A stretch of 64,000 nt of DNA from Alphaproteobacteria bacterium SO-S41 (GCA_019670725.1 AP024629.1:682001-746000), one strand, 5' to 3'; shown: positions 36,669 through 45,633, numbered from the stretch's first letter. Numbers and translations are program-made. The notes: generated from the letters alone by a model not told the origin.

Positions 36669-37124
36669 TGACTTCTTCTCCCTCTCTAGTGTGATAAGTG
36701 TTTCTGCGGCGGTGGCCACGCCCAGGATTGCGCTGCCGGAAACCACCATGTTCTTGTTTCAGGTCACTGCGACGTGCGTCGCTCAACCCATGCTGCAAAC
36801 GTCCATTGTCCCGTGCCTGACGGCCCGCGGGCAAGACGCGACAACAGGAAAGTCGCCGCGCCGCCCATGTGGCAATGGTAATTATTTTTACAATCTAATA
36901 AAGCCGTGTGATCGCATCAAAAGTGAGGCCGTATGGCATCAATCTCGCCTTAGCGCGGGCTGGGGCGGGCGTCTCCAGCAATTCGCTTTGCGGCCTCTCA
37001 AGATTTTTCTCGGTTGATCCGCTCGCCATGACGGCAAAGCATGGTCGCCGGTTCGGCTTTTGCGCCCGAAATGACAGTTCAGTCATCGGCGATGTGTGCG
37101 CTTGGCAACCGAGGGGAGGCTTGG
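36669..37124. other. Divergent intergenic region (456 bp) with possible LysR-type site
   Basis: This separates the monooxygenase and CMD-like genes. Short frames here show no family features or ribosome sites. The only structure I see is an AT-rich patch with TTATT-N10-AATAA (36882-36901), which is compatible with a LysR-type T-N11-A site. Confidence 0.4.
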
Positions 37125-37727
37125 GTGTCACGAATTACGCCAGTATCGCGCGATGAGGCGTCGGAAGAGGTTCTTGCCTACTACGACAAGGTCTTCGCCG
37201 GCCGCGATCCCGCCGCGGAACCCGGTACCGGCACCGGCACGCCCGGCGACTGGTGGACGACATGGGCGCGCTCACCCGACATCCTGAACTTCTTCCATTC
37301 CTACACCTACACCATCGTGCCGCAGCCCTTGCGGAGCCTCGCGCTGATGCGCACGGGCTATGTCTGCCAGAGCCACTTCGTCTTCTCGCAGCACAGCAAA
37401 GCCGCGCGCATGGGCGGGCTTTCTGAAGAAAAGTCAGAGGCGGTGCCCTATTGGCAGATCAGCGACGTTTTCACGCCGGCAGAGCGTGCGCTTCTCGCTT
37501 ACTGCGACGCCTACGCTCTTCAGCACGGGCGGGTGCATGACCGGCTGTTCGCCGCAATGAAGGAGCATTTCAGCCAGGATCAGATCCTGCAGCTCACCTA
37601 TTTCATCAACCTGTACGTGCTGCATTCGCAGACCGGCCGCGCGTTTCGCATGGAATACGACAACGTTCCCGAGCGCGTGGTCGAAATCCCAGCGCCGGCG
37701 ACGCCGAGTGCCCAGAAGTGGCGCTAG
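37125..37727 (+). CDS. Carboxymuconolactone decarboxylase-like protein, copy 1
   Basis: A 200-residue AhpD/CMD-fold protein. GTG 37125 follows GAGGGGAGG by 5 nt; the frame from 37041 has no such support. It has the distinctive GTGTGTPGDWWTTW segment near residue 35, the CMD helix pair SLALMRTGYVCQSHFVFSQHSKAAR and a MEYDNVPERVVEIP tail. In AhpD-type proteins the helix carries CxxC plus a His; here the CxxC positions are occupied by other residues while SQH remains, so peroxidase-type redox chemistry is unlikely. It could be a lactone decarboxylase or isomerase on a ring-cleavage product. Two paralogues are in the window; the next gene is one of them. Confidence 0.85.
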   Translation: MSRITPVSRDEASEEVLAYYDKVFAGRDPAAEPGTGTGTPGDWWTTWARSPDILNFFHSYTYTIVPQPLRSLALMRTGYVCQSHFVFSQHSKAARMGGLSEEKSEAVPYWQISDVFTPAERALLAYCDAYALQHGRVHDRLFAAMKEHFSQDQILQLTYFINLYVLHSQTGRAFRMEYDNVPERVVEIPAPATPSAQKWR

Positions 37728-37763
37728 CGGCCGCATGATTTTCCCTATCCAGAAGGCTTACAT

Positions 37764-38423
37764 ATGCCCCGTATAAGGCCGTTGCCGCGCAGCGAAGCTG
37801 CGCCGTCCGTCGCCGCCGTCTACGACACGATCTTCGGCAAGGATCGAGATCCGGCCGTTTCACCCGGTACGGCAACGGGAACGCCGGGCGGATTCTTCAC
37901 CACGTGGGGCCATCTGCCGGATCTGCTGACCCAACTCCTGAAATACCGCCCCGATCCGCCGGTCTTCTCACCGGCATTGCGCGGCCTCGCCTGCGCGCGG
38001 GCCGGCTATGCGACCCAGAGCCAGTTCACATTCTCGCAGAACTGCAAGGTCGCGCGCTGGGCCGGCGTTGACGAAAAAAAGATCGAGGCGCTGCCCTATT
38101 GGAGCGGGACGACCGACATCTACACGGCCGAAGAACGCGCCGTTCTTGCTTTCACCGACGCTCATATCCTTGAGGGCGGGCGTGTCCACGACTGGCTGTT
38201 CGCGGAGTTGCGCAAGTTCCTCAATGAGGAGCAGCTCCTCTCGCTCTCTTTCACGATCTGCCTTTACGGCATGCATGGGCGCATGGCGAAGGGGCTGCGC
38301 TATGACTATGACGACATTCCCGATCCGATCGTCGAGATTCCCGAGCCGGAGATCAAGCCGGGCGTGCAGGATTGGCGCGACCCCAAATGGGCGGACGCGT
38401 ATTCAGAGCGCCACAGCAAATAG
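37764..38423 (+). CDS. Carboxymuconolactone decarboxylase-like protein, copy 2
   Basis: A 219-residue paralogue of the preceding gene, 36 bp downstream and probably co-transcribed. Equivalent motifs are PGTATGTPGGFFTTW, GYATQSQFTFSQNCKVAR and YDYDDIPDPIVEIP. The histidine of the SQH motif is Asn here, and no CxxC is present, so this copy may be catalytically different or a partner subunit. The C-terminal tail (GVQDWRDPKWADAYSE) resembles that of copy 3 at 47233. Its stop abuts the convergent OYE gene directly. Confidence 0.85.
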   Translation: MPRIRPLPRSEAAPSVAAVYDTIFGKDRDPAVSPGTATGTPGGFFTTWGHLPDLLTQLLKYRPDPPVFSPALRGLACARAGYATQSQFTFSQNCKVARWAGVDEKKIEALPYWSGTTDIYTAEERAVLAFTDAHILEGGRVHDWLFAELRKFLNEEQLLSLSFTICLYGMHGRMAKGLRYDYDDIPDPIVEIPEPEIKPGVQDWRDPKWADAYSERHSK

Positions 38424-39542
38424 CTAGCCGCTTGCCGGCGCGGCCTGTCGCGCCTTCGCGAGGCGCGCCGTCCGCGCCTCGGACGAGATGTCGTCTTTCT
38501 CGTAGGTCTGCTTCAGGGCATCGAAGCGGCCGGCCCGGATTTTCACCAGGAACTCCGGATCGACCAGGATCGGGCGGCCCAGGGCAATGAGGTCGAAATC
38601 GCCGCGATCGAAGCGGCGCTCCAGCTCGGCAAAACCCTCGTGGGCCGTGCTGAACGCCTTGCCGCCGGTCAGTACGCTCATCAGATCGTGGCTGAGCCCG
38701 ATGCTGCCGCCGCTGATCACCGGCGCCCCGGTGCACCGCTTCAGCCACGCGTTCAGACCGAGATCCTCACCCTCGAATTCCGGCTCCCAGAAACGCGGTG
38801 CCAGCACATCGAGCATGTCGACACCGGCCGCAACCAGCGCACCTGCATTGGTGGCCAGTTCTCCGGGGTTACGGAAGATCTTGGGTGCTGTCACGGGCGA
38901 CGGTTGCGAGATCCGATAGAGAATGGGGAAATCCGGGCCGACCGCCTTGCGGACGGCGCGCGTCACGGCCAGCGGGAAACGCATACGCGCCTCGACCGTG
39001 TCGCCGCCCCACTCGTCCGTCCGCTTGTTCGAGGTGCCGCTCGCGAACAGCCCAAGCAGATAGCCGTGACCGCCATGCAGCTCTACGCCCGAAAAACCAA
39101 GCGCCTTGGCCCTGGCTGCGGATGCTGCGTAAACTTCGATCAACTCCTCGATCTGGGTCGTAGACAGAGCCTCGCCCGTCGTTGCGCCCGAGAAGGCCAG
39201 GCCGGATGGGCTGAAGCCGCCCGGCCGCATGGCGCTCTCATGCCAGAGCTGCATCGCGATCTGCCCGCCGCGCTCGCGGACCGTCTCGGCGCATCGCCGC
39301 CATGCGTCGTAAGCGGGCGGATAGAGCCGTGCGTAGGGACTGACAGAGGTCGGATGGTCCATCGTCGTGCCCTGGGTGACGATGAGGCCGATGCCGCCTG
39401 CGATCCGGTCCGCGTAGTGCTGCGCCAGCTCCGTGCTGGGCAGGAGATCTTCGGGCCTCCGGTCCTGCATCGCGGACATCACGAAGCGGGTTGGGAGCTG
39501 CAGGTTTGCGACGGTGCAGGGTTGGAAGAAACTATCGCGCAC
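38424..39542 (-). CDS. Old Yellow Enzyme-like NADH:flavin oxidoreductase, copy 2
   Basis: A 372-residue OYE-family flavoprotein starting at GTG 39542, with AGGA upstream. Canonical substrate residues are present: His101 in MQLWHESAM, His156 and His159 in ELHGGHGYLLG and Tyr161. The FMN-phosphate motif DLIALGRPILVDPEFL lies near the C-terminus. OYEs reduce activated C=C bonds (enones, nitro compounds) with NAD(P)H. It is 21 bp downstream of the third OYE gene, with which it shares C-terminal text (RGDFDLxAxGR). Both belong to the operon that starts with the TonB receptor at 43407. Confidence 0.92.
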   Translation of the reverse strand: MRDSFFQPCTVANLQLPTRFVMSAMQDRRPEDLLPSTELAQHYADRIAGGIGLIVTQGTTMDHPTSVSPYARLYPPAYDAWRRCAETVRERGGQIAMQLWHESAMRPGGFSPSGLAFSGATTGEALSTTQIEELIEVYAASAARAKALGFSGVELHGGHGYLLGLFASGTSNKRTDEWGGDTVEARMRFPLAVTRAVRKAVGPDFPILYRISQPSPVTAPKIFRNPGELATNAGALVAAGVDMLDVLAPRFWEPEFEGEDLGLNAWLKRCTGAPVISGGSIGLSHDLMSVLTGGKAFSTAHEGFAELERRFDRGDFDLIALGRPILVDPEFLVKIRAGRFDALKQTYEKDDISSEARTARLAKARQAAPASG

Positions 39543-39563
39543 GAACTGTTTCCTGACAGGGAG

Positions 39564-40676
39564 TTAGGTGAGAACCGCGTGCGATTCGCGGGTGTATGAT
39601 TGCAGCTCGGAGGTGCGGCCGTCGCGGACTTTGAGCCACCAATGGGGATCGACCAGCAAAGCGCGCCCGATGGCGACCAGATCGAAGTCGCCACGCTCGA
39701 AACGGCGCATCAGGTCGTCCAGGGATTGCGGCGCGGACGCGGTGCCCTGGAAGACGTCGGTGATGAAGTCGCTGGAGAGGCCGACGGACCCCACGGTGAT
39801 CGAGGGGCGGCCCGTCAGCTTCTTGGCCCAGCCCGCGAAGTTGAGATCGCTGCCCTCAAACTCGGGCTCCCAGAAGCGGCGCTGCGAGCAATGGAAGATG
39901 TCCGCCCCGGCATCCGCCAGCGGCCTGAGCCAACGCTCCATCTCCCCGGGTGTCGCCGCGACGCGCGTCAGCAGCGATTGCTGCTTCCATTGCGAGAGCC
40001 GCAGCGAGACGACGAAGGCCTCGCTTACATTGCGGCGCACCTCTTTCAGGACCTCCACGGCGAACCGGGTGCGGTCCTCGATCGCCGGGCCACCCCAACC
40101 ATCGGTGCGCCGGTTGATGCCCTGCCAGAAGAACTGGTCGATGAGATAGCCGTGGGCGCCGTGGATCTCGAGCGCGTCAAAGCCCAGCGCCTCAGCGTAC
40201 CGCGCCGCCTCGCCGTAGGACGCGATGATGTCGGCAATATCGGCATCGCCAAGCGGCTCAGCGACCCGGACCTCTTCCTTGTGATAGCCGGACGGGCTGT
40301 CGAGCGGCGCGCCGATCTCCCACGATCCCACGCGATGCACCGGAACGGGCATGGCGCCGACATGCCAGAGCTGCGGCGCCATCCTGCCGCCGCCGGCATG
40401 GACCTCGTCGATCGTGTGCTTCCAGGCCTTGAGGCCGGCCTCGCCGGCGAAGCGCGGACAGGCCGGCTCATTCAGCGAGGCCAGGCGGCCGATCCCCGTC
40501 GCCTCGGAAATGATGAAGCCGACATCCGCTTCCGCGCGCCTGCGGTAATAGGCGGACATCTCGCGGCTTTGGATCTGCCCAGGGCTCATCGCGCGCTCCA
40601 TCGGCGCCATCACGATGCGGTTTTTCAGCTTCAGGGACTTCAGCTGGAACGGCTGGCGCAGCGCCGAGAGACTCAT
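39564..40676 (-). CDS. Old Yellow Enzyme-like NADH:flavin oxidoreductase, copy 3
   Basis: A 370-residue OYE-family flavoprotein. ATG 40676 begins MSLSALRQPFQLKSLKLKNRIVMAPMERA, a normal OYE N-terminus; the open frame to 41081 is a shadow of the SnoaL-like gene. It contains QLWHVGA, the His pair and Tyr in LEIHGAHGYLIDQFFW, RTDGWGG and DLVAIGRALLVDPHW. No C-terminal 4Fe-4S/FAD extension is present, so it is a classical short OYE rather than a dienoyl-CoA reductase. It lies 11 bp after the SnoaL-like gene and 21 bp before OYE copy 2. Confidence 0.93.
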   Translation of the reverse strand: MSLSALRQPFQLKSLKLKNRIVMAPMERAMSPGQIQSREMSAYYRRRAEADVGFIISEATGIGRLASLNEPACPRFAGEAGLKAWKHTIDEVHAGGGRMAPQLWHVGAMPVPVHRVGSWEIGAPLDSPSGYHKEEVRVAEPLGDADIADIIASYGEAARYAEALGFDALEIHGAHGYLIDQFFWQGINRRTDGWGGPAIEDRTRFAVEVLKEVRRNVSEAFVVSLRLSQWKQQSLLTRVAATPGEMERWLRPLADAGADIFHCSQRRFWEPEFEGSDLNFAGWAKKLTGRPSITVGSVGLSSDFITDVFQGTASAPQSLDDLMRRFERGDFDLVAIGRALLVDPHWWLKVRDGRTSELQSYTRESHAVLT

Positions 40677-40687
40677 GGCCCGCTTCC

Positions 40688-41113
40688 CTATCCCTGCGCC
40701 GCCGCCTTCTGGGCCTTCTCGGCCGCCATGCGCTCCTGCCACGCCGGCGACTTGGTCGGATCGATGTATTCGTCGAGCCGCGTGATCCGGCCGTCGCTGC
40801 ACAGCGCGACGATCGCAACGCTCAGCGGAAAGGCGCGGCCGCTGTGCTCGACCACGTTCAGCGTGTACTGGATGACGAACCCGCCATCGAATGTATTGAT
40901 GATCCGGTCGTTGTAGACGCGCCGCCGATGCCGCTTCTGGCTTTCGACGATCAGCGCGAGGTTCTCGTCGCGGTGTTTCGCCCCGAAGACATTGGTCCAG
41001 ATGATGCAGTCCTTGGACAGCACATGCTGGTCGAGCTCGTCGATCCGAGCCTCCTGATAGGCATCGAAGAAGCGATTGCACAGCGCACGCAGCTCAGCGT
41101 CGGTCATATTCAT
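40688..41113 (-). CDS. SnoaL/NTF2-like protein, copy 1
   Basis: A 141-residue NTF2-fold protein. It starts at ATG 41113 behind GAAGGAGG. It has the helix LRALCNRFFDAYQEARIDEL and the beta-sheet text RRRVYNDRIINTFDGGFVIQ, TLNVVEH and DGRITRLDEYID. It is a close paralogue of 45241-45633, sharing the RHRRRxYNDRI and DGRITRLDEY segments. The fold forms a pocket for isomerisation, dehydration or cyclisation of hydrophobic ligands (SnoaL, ketosteroid isomerase, scytalone dehydratase). The reaction is unknown. It sits between the TonB receptor and two OYE genes on the same strand. Confidence 0.85.
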   Translation of the reverse strand: MNMTDAELRALCNRFFDAYQEARIDELDQHVLSKDCIIWTNVFGAKHRDENLALIVESQKRHRRRVYNDRIINTFDGGFVIQYTLNVVEHSGRAFPLSVAIVALCSDGRITRLDEYIDPTKSPAWQERMAAEKAQKAAAQG

Positions 41114-41137
41114 CGGCCGCCTCCTTCAAACCGCTAT

Positions 41138-41163
41138 GGCCGGCGCCGTCACGGGCGCCGGCC
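41138..41163 (-). terminator. GC-rich hairpin between TonB receptor and SnoaL-like gene
   Basis: A perfect 10-bp stem (GGCCGGCGCC / GGCGCCGGCC) with a 6-nt loop, 22 nt after the receptor stop on the minus strand. With no T-run it is more likely an mRNA-stabilising or partial-attenuation hairpin than a full terminator. Confidence 0.4.
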
Positions 41164-41184
41164 GATCCATGGGTTGCTTCAACT

Positions 41185-43407
41185 CTAGTAGCGCAGGCTC
41201 AGCTGAAGGCCGATGTTACGCCCTTCGTCGATGTGCGGCACGATACCGACGCCCGGGTATTGGTAGACGCTGTTGACGGTCAGCTCGTTGAAGATGTTCC
41301 GGCCCACCAAAGCGAGTTCCCAGGTATCGTTCGGGGACCCGATGCCGAGACGGACATTCGTCTTCAAGGTCGCGTCCTGGAAACCCCAGAACGGATTGAA
41401 CCCGCCCGCGTCGATGCTTGCGCTCGACCGGTAGGTCACTTCCGGAATGAAGGTCAGTTCCAGATTGTCGGAGAGGGGCACGCGAACGTTGGCCGAAAGC
41501 GAGAACGTCCACTTCGGCAACGTCAACGGACGTCCCGCAGCATTTGCACCGCCGGCTGCGGAGGTACATCCTGCCAACGCTTCATAATAGGTGCAAGGCG
41601 CACCCATATACTCCAGATACTTGCCGGTCGTGTACGATCCGTTGAAGTTGATCGTGACATAGTCGCTCGGGCGGGCATTGAGCGTCCACTCGATGCCCTT
41701 GGTGCGCGCGCGACCGGCGTTCACGTTGAGGAGTACCGGCGGCGCGCCGACAAACTGGCCCGTCTGCAGATTGTCCACGGTGAGCTGGAAGATGGAGATG
41801 TTGGCCGTCAGCCAATCGCCCCACTGCGAGCGCAGACCGACCTCGTAGTTCTCCGACGCTTCCGGCTCCAGTTTGAACTGCGCCTGCACCGCCGTGCGGT
41901 TGACGTTCTGGAACGCGCCGCTCTTCGAGCCCCGGGAATAGGCCGCATAGACCATGATGTCCGGCGTGATCTTGTATTCCAGCGAGATGGACGGATCCAC
42001 GCGGTAGGTCGAGATGTCGCCGGTCATGACACGATTGATCACGCCCGGTGCCGGGGTGATGCCGGGGTCGATGCCGACCTCGTAGTTTACCGTCTGGCCG
42101 TAATCGGCATGCTTCTCAGTATGCGTCCAGCGCAGGCCGACCGTCGCCGAAAACGCCTCGGTGATGTCGAACGTACCGGTCGCATAGGCGGACAGCGTGT
42201 CGCCGTCCTGCCGGAACAGCGCCAGCACGGTGTAGGGGTCCGACAGAGCCGTGTCGGCGATGCTGCGTACGGTATAGTCCGTGTCGTAATTGCTGGTGTC
42301 GTAATAGAGGCCGGCGACCCAGTTGAACCGGCCGTCCGTCGGCGACAGCACGCGCAGCTCCTGGGAGAACTGGTCGAAGTCTTCGATCAGCCGCGACCCC
42401 AGCGGCTCCGGATTCATGGCGCCCGCGCCGGAATAGGATTCGGCCTTGTAGGCGGAGTAGCCCGTGACGGAGACGAGCGAGTAGCCGCCGCCGAATTCCC
42501 AGGTCGCTTCGTTCACAGCCTGCCAGGGCTTCAGCCACACACCTTCCTGCTGGCCCTGCGGATTGGCGACATCGCGCACCCAGTCGACCTGGTCCTCGAG
42601 CGGGATGACCGTGGAGGGCAACCTCGCCTTGTTCCAGCCCAGCTGCTCGAAATCGGTGCGCTCATAGCGGAAGATGCTGCGGAAATTCTCCGACGGCTCC
42701 CACGCCAGCGTGAAACGGCCGGCGATGCTGTCGAAGCGCGGATCGCCCCGGCCGCCGAACGACTTGTTCTTAAGCCAGCCTTCGTTGGTGTGATTGTATT
42801 TCAGCGCGAGGCGCGCGGTCAGCGTCGGCGCGATCTCGCCGGATACGAAGCCGAACACGTCAACGCCTTCACGATCGAAGAGGTACATCGTGTCGAGACC
42901 GGCGGAGAGCTCCTGCGTCGGCTCGGCCGTGACGAAGCTGATGGCGCCCGCCGCCGTGTTCTTGCCGAGCAGCGCGCCCTGCGGGCCGCGCAGCACCTCG
43001 ACACGCGCAATGTCGAAGAACGGCGTCTGCAATTGCCGCGCGCGGCCTGCATAGATGCCATCCCAGTAAAGCGTGACAGCCGGATCATAGGCCGGATTCG
43101 ACGGCGAGCCGGCGAAGCCGCGCATCGAAATGACGGGGATCGTGGCCGACTGGGCGAAGCCGACGCCTGGAACGGACGCCGTGAGCTCCTTGACGTCGGT
43201 GACGCCCGCATCGCGCAGGGCTGCCCCACGAAAGACGTTCATCGAGATCGGCACGTCCTGAACGGATTCCTTGCGCTTGGTCGCCGTGACGACCACCTGC
43301 TCATCCACCTTTTCCGGCGCCGGTTTTGACTGTGCTCCAGCCACTGTGACGAGCGACAGCGCGAAACCCACGCCGATGCTGCCCACACGCATTGAATTGC
43401 GAGACAA
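41185..43407 (-). CDS. TonB-dependent receptor of catabolic cluster
   Basis: A 740-residue outer-membrane receptor. TTG 43407 is placed 5 nt behind GGGGAGG, whereas the next ATG (43392) is too far from it, so the TTG start is preferred. A signal peptide (VGSIGVGFALSLVTVAGAQ) is followed by the TonB-box/plug region DEQVVVTATKRKESVQDVPISM, then SMRGFAG, VEVLRGPQGALLGKNTAAGA and a barrel ending in NIGLQLSLRY. This is the iron-complex/small-hydrophobic-molecule type common in sphingomonad degradation clusters. It probably imports the cluster's substrate, and heads a minus-strand operon with a SnoaL-like and two OYE genes. Confidence 0.94.
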   Translation of the reverse strand: MSRNSMRVGSIGVGFALSLVTVAGAQSKPAPEKVDEQVVVTATKRKESVQDVPISMNVFRGAALRDAGVTDVKELTASVPGVGFAQSATIPVISMRGFAGSPSNPAYDPAVTLYWDGIYAGRARQLQTPFFDIARVEVLRGPQGALLGKNTAAGAISFVTAEPTQELSAGLDTMYLFDREGVDVFGFVSGEIAPTLTARLALKYNHTNEGWLKNKSFGGRGDPRFDSIAGRFTLAWEPSENFRSIFRYERTDFEQLGWNKARLPSTVIPLEDQVDWVRDVANPQGQQEGVWLKPWQAVNEATWEFGGGYSLVSVTGYSAYKAESYSGAGAMNPEPLGSRLIEDFDQFSQELRVLSPTDGRFNWVAGLYYDTSNYDTDYTVRSIADTALSDPYTVLALFRQDGDTLSAYATGTFDITEAFSATVGLRWTHTEKHADYGQTVNYEVGIDPGITPAPGVINRVMTGDISTYRVDPSISLEYKITPDIMVYAAYSRGSKSGAFQNVNRTAVQAQFKLEPEASENYEVGLRSQWGDWLTANISIFQLTVDNLQTGQFVGAPPVLLNVNAGRARTKGIEWTLNARPSDYVTINFNGSYTTGKYLEYMGAPCTYYEALAGCTSAAGGANAAGRPLTLPKWTFSLSANVRVPLSDNLELTFIPEVTYRSSASIDAGGFNPFWGFQDATLKTNVRLGIGSPNDTWELALVGRNIFNELTVNSVYQYPGVGIVPHIDEGRNIGLQLSLRY

Positions 43408-43767
43408 TGAGGCCTCCCCTAAGTACTTTTTGTTCTTCGGCGCTTTCCCCGATGGCGCACAGTGATGGCGCGAGGGCCCTCACGCTCAAGTCAAAAAGAT
43501 TCTTGCTTCCCTCAATCATTCTTTCTGCCGTGACGGGTTCGGCAGCTGTGCGGCCTCGACGCGGCGCATCGACTCTAGCTATGCGAAGCCTGAAAATTTT
43601 TGCGCGAACGGGACGTTCGACGGCGTCGAGGCCGCGTATGTGTTGCCGATGCAAAAGCCCTCTTGCTGCAGAGCAACAAGTGGCCTTTTCCGTATACTTG
43701 CTGTGCAAACTTTGCGCGCGATTGCATCTACGCCGCGCCGACCCGGCAGTCGCGCCGGCAGTTCAGA
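43408..43767. other. Intergenic region (360 bp) with TonB-receptor promoter
   Basis: No gene is evident. It holds the leader of the receptor gene and, at 43704-43726, TGCAA-N13-TTGCA enclosing GCAAACTTTGC. The same GCAAA/TTTGC elements recur in the divergent promoter at 45147-45181, so they may be sites for one regulator. No clear -35/-10 pair was found. Confidence 0.45.
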
Positions 43768-44991
43768 TCACGAGATGATGGTGTTCGGCGGCATGCCGAG
43801 CATTGCGCGGCCATGCTGCTCCATCGTCACGTCGTCGTCGAAGATCACATGGCTCGTCATCACCATCATGTCGCGGAGAATCCGCTGCAGCGGATTGGTC
43901 TTGTAGTGGATCGAGGTGCCCGTCGATTCGCAGACGGTCTGGACGGCGCTCCGCGAAAGCTGTGCCGCGAAGGTCATCTGAGCCCGCAGGCGGCTGCGGA
44001 AGGCGACCTGCTCGTCGCCGGACAGGCGATCGCCGGTGAGATTTTCATTCATCGCCGAACGCACGGTCTGCTCGGCGACGGACACCATGGTTTCGGCGCG
44101 CGCGAGCCTGATCTGCGAGGACTGACGATCACGTTCCTGAATGGCCGTGCCGCGCTTGGTGTGGTTGAGCAGCCGGTCCTTGTAGAGATTGACCGCCCCG
44201 CGCGCCGTGCCGACGACGGGAACCGCGGTCGTGAAGGCGAGGAGCGGCGACAGCGGAACCCGGTAGATGGGATTGTCGTACAGCTCCGCGCCGCGGCCCT
44301 TGCCATCCCGGTTCTGCACGAAGCCGGCGCGATGCTCGGGCACGAAGACGTCTTTCGCCACGGCGTCATGCGTGCCGGTCGCGCACATCCCGTCGGTGTT
44401 CCAGGTGTCGATGATCTCGCAGTCGGACGCCGGCAGCAGGAACGAGCCGCCGATCGGGCCATCCGGTCCATCGACGACCGCCACGGCCTGGATCCAGTCG
44501 GCCTGCACGCACAGCGTCGACCATTGCCAGCGCCCGCTGACGAGATAGCCGCCATCCGTGCGCACCGCCTTGCCGGGCGGCATGGTGGCGGCGGCGACGA
44601 TGCCGTAGCGCCCGCCGCCGAAGATTTCCTCCTGGAACTGTTCGGAGGCGAGCGCCTGGTGGCGGTTGTGAACGAGGCCGAAGCTCGCAAGCCAGGCGGT
44701 GGACGCGCAGCCCTCGGCAATAGGGAGCGTCGCGTCGATGACCTCATCCACGCTCGCCTCAAGCCCGCCGAACTTCTTGGGCACCCACATGTAGAAATAG
44801 CCGGAGGCCCGGATCTCGTTCCAAAGCGCGTCGAGCGGACGCCGCTGCGCCTCGGCCTCAGCGGCGCCTTCGAGCAGGGCCGGCTGCAAGGCCCGCATCC
44901 TGTCGATCACATGCTGCGGCGTCAGCGCCTTCAGCTGCGCGGGGGTGAGAAAGTCGTTGCCGGGTGTCTGGCGCTGCACAGGCGATGTCAT
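43768..44991 (-). CDS. Acyl-CoA dehydrogenase-fold flavin monooxygenase, copy 2
   Basis: A 407-residue paralogue of 35373-36668. ATG 44991 (MTSPVQRQTPG) has CGGAG 7 nt upstream and is preferred over the longer frame to 45018. Shared features are LTPQHVIDRMRALQPALLEG, ASGYFYMWVPKKFGGLEASVDEVIDATL, AWLASFG, the beta-domain LVSGRWQWSTLCVQADW and RAMLGMPP at the end. It is expected to use reduced flavin and oxygen for hydroxylation, with a separate reductase. It is transcribed divergently from two SnoaL-like genes, just as copy 1 is divergent from two CMD-like genes. Confidence 0.88.
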   Translation of the reverse strand: MTSPVQRQTPGNDFLTPAQLKALTPQHVIDRMRALQPALLEGAAEAEAQRRPLDALWNEIRASGYFYMWVPKKFGGLEASVDEVIDATLPIAEGCASTAWLASFGLVHNRHQALASEQFQEEIFGGGRYGIVAAATMPPGKAVRTDGGYLVSGRWQWSTLCVQADWIQAVAVVDGPDGPIGGSFLLPASDCEIIDTWNTDGMCATGTHDAVAKDVFVPEHRAGFVQNRDGKGRGAELYDNPIYRVPLSPLLAFTTAVPVVGTARGAVNLYKDRLLNHTKRGTAIQERDRQSSQIRLARAETMVSVAEQTVRSAMNENLTGDRLSGDEQVAFRSRLRAQMTFAAQLSRSAVQTVCESTGTSIHYKTNPLQRILRDMMVMTSHVIFDDDVTMEQHGRAMLGMPPNTIIS

Positions 44992-45146
44992 CAATAAGCT
45001 CCGCTCGTCGGACCGCACTTCACCGTCTCGGGCGCGACATGTCTAAGACCCAGATCGTCTCAATCAATGCCAGAAGCGTCTAAGTGAAGGCGAAAGGCGG
45101 CACTGGCCGAGAGCTCACCTTGTGCTGTGCACCCTGGCCTCAGGCT

Positions 45147-45181
45147 GCAAAATTGATTTGCGCGCAAAGCAAACATTTTGC
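45147..45181. promoter_or_regulatory. Clustered GCAAA/TTTGC elements in divergent promoter
   Basis: Five GCAAA or TTTGC half-sites occur within 35 bp (45147, 45157, 45164, 45169, 45177), including the 12-bp palindrome TTTGCGCGCAAA (45157-45168) and GCAAA-N5-TTTGC. It lies between the monooxygenase and SnoaL-like genes, and the pattern is compatible with multiple LysR-type dimers. Confidence 0.45.
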
Positions 45182-45240
45182 GCGTTGCCTCGGGCGCGAC
45201 GGCCGCGCCTAAGATGCGGCAAGAAAGACCGGGAGGGCGG

Positions 45241-45633
45241 ATGGACGACGGAGAGACTCGTGCGCTTGTGCATCGCTTCTTCGATGCCATCGAACGCCGT
45301 GATGTCGATGAGGTCGCGAAGATCTATGCGCCCGGCATGGCGTTCTGGTTCAACGTGACGGGCCGCGAGACGACGGCTGCGGACAATCTCGCCACCATGA
45401 GCGAGGGTTACAAGCGCCATCGCCGCCGTACCTATAACGACCGGATAGTCCGTACGTTCGAGGGCGGCTTCGTCGTCCAGTACACGCTGAATATCGTGCA
45501 GCATGACGGGCGCACCTCGTCGCTGTGGGCGTGCCTCGTCGGCCTCTGCCGCGACGGCCGGATCACCCGGCTCGACGAATATCTGGATTCCAGCAAGTTC
45601 TCCCAACCGCTCCCGGCGGCGAAGCAGAACTGA
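45241..45633 (+). CDS. SnoaL/NTF2-like protein, copy 2
   Basis: A 130-residue NTF2-fold protein starting at ATG 45241 behind GGGAGG. It starts MDDGETRALVHRFFDAIERRDVDEVAKIYAP and contains KRHRRRTYNDRIVRTFEGGF, then TLNIVQHDGR and DGRITRLDEYLD, closely matching 40688-41113 across the whole protein. Such duplicates of a pocket protein in one catabolic cluster could act on successive or isomeric intermediates, or form a hetero-oligomer. It is the first of two SnoaL-like genes with a 36-bp gap between them. Confidence 0.85.
   Translation: MDDGETRALVHRFFDAIERRDVDEVAKIYAPGMAFWFNVTGRETTAADNLATMSEGYKRHRRRTYNDRIVRTFEGGFVVQYTLNIVQHDGRTSSLWACLVGLCRDGRITRLDEYLDSSKFSQPLPAAKQN

Noticed and set aside
36908-37156. 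82-codon plus-strand open frame before the CMD-like gene
   Set aside because: It overlaps the real start region in another frame, has no ribosome site and no recognisable sequence.
41233-43329. 698-codon plus-strand open frame
   Set aside because: It lies opposite the TonB receptor, which has clear plug and barrel motifs; the plus frame has low-complexity Arg/Ala-rich text only.
43600-44997. 465-codon plus-strand open frame
   Set aside because: It is opposite the acyl-CoA-dehydrogenase-fold gene and carries no family motif.
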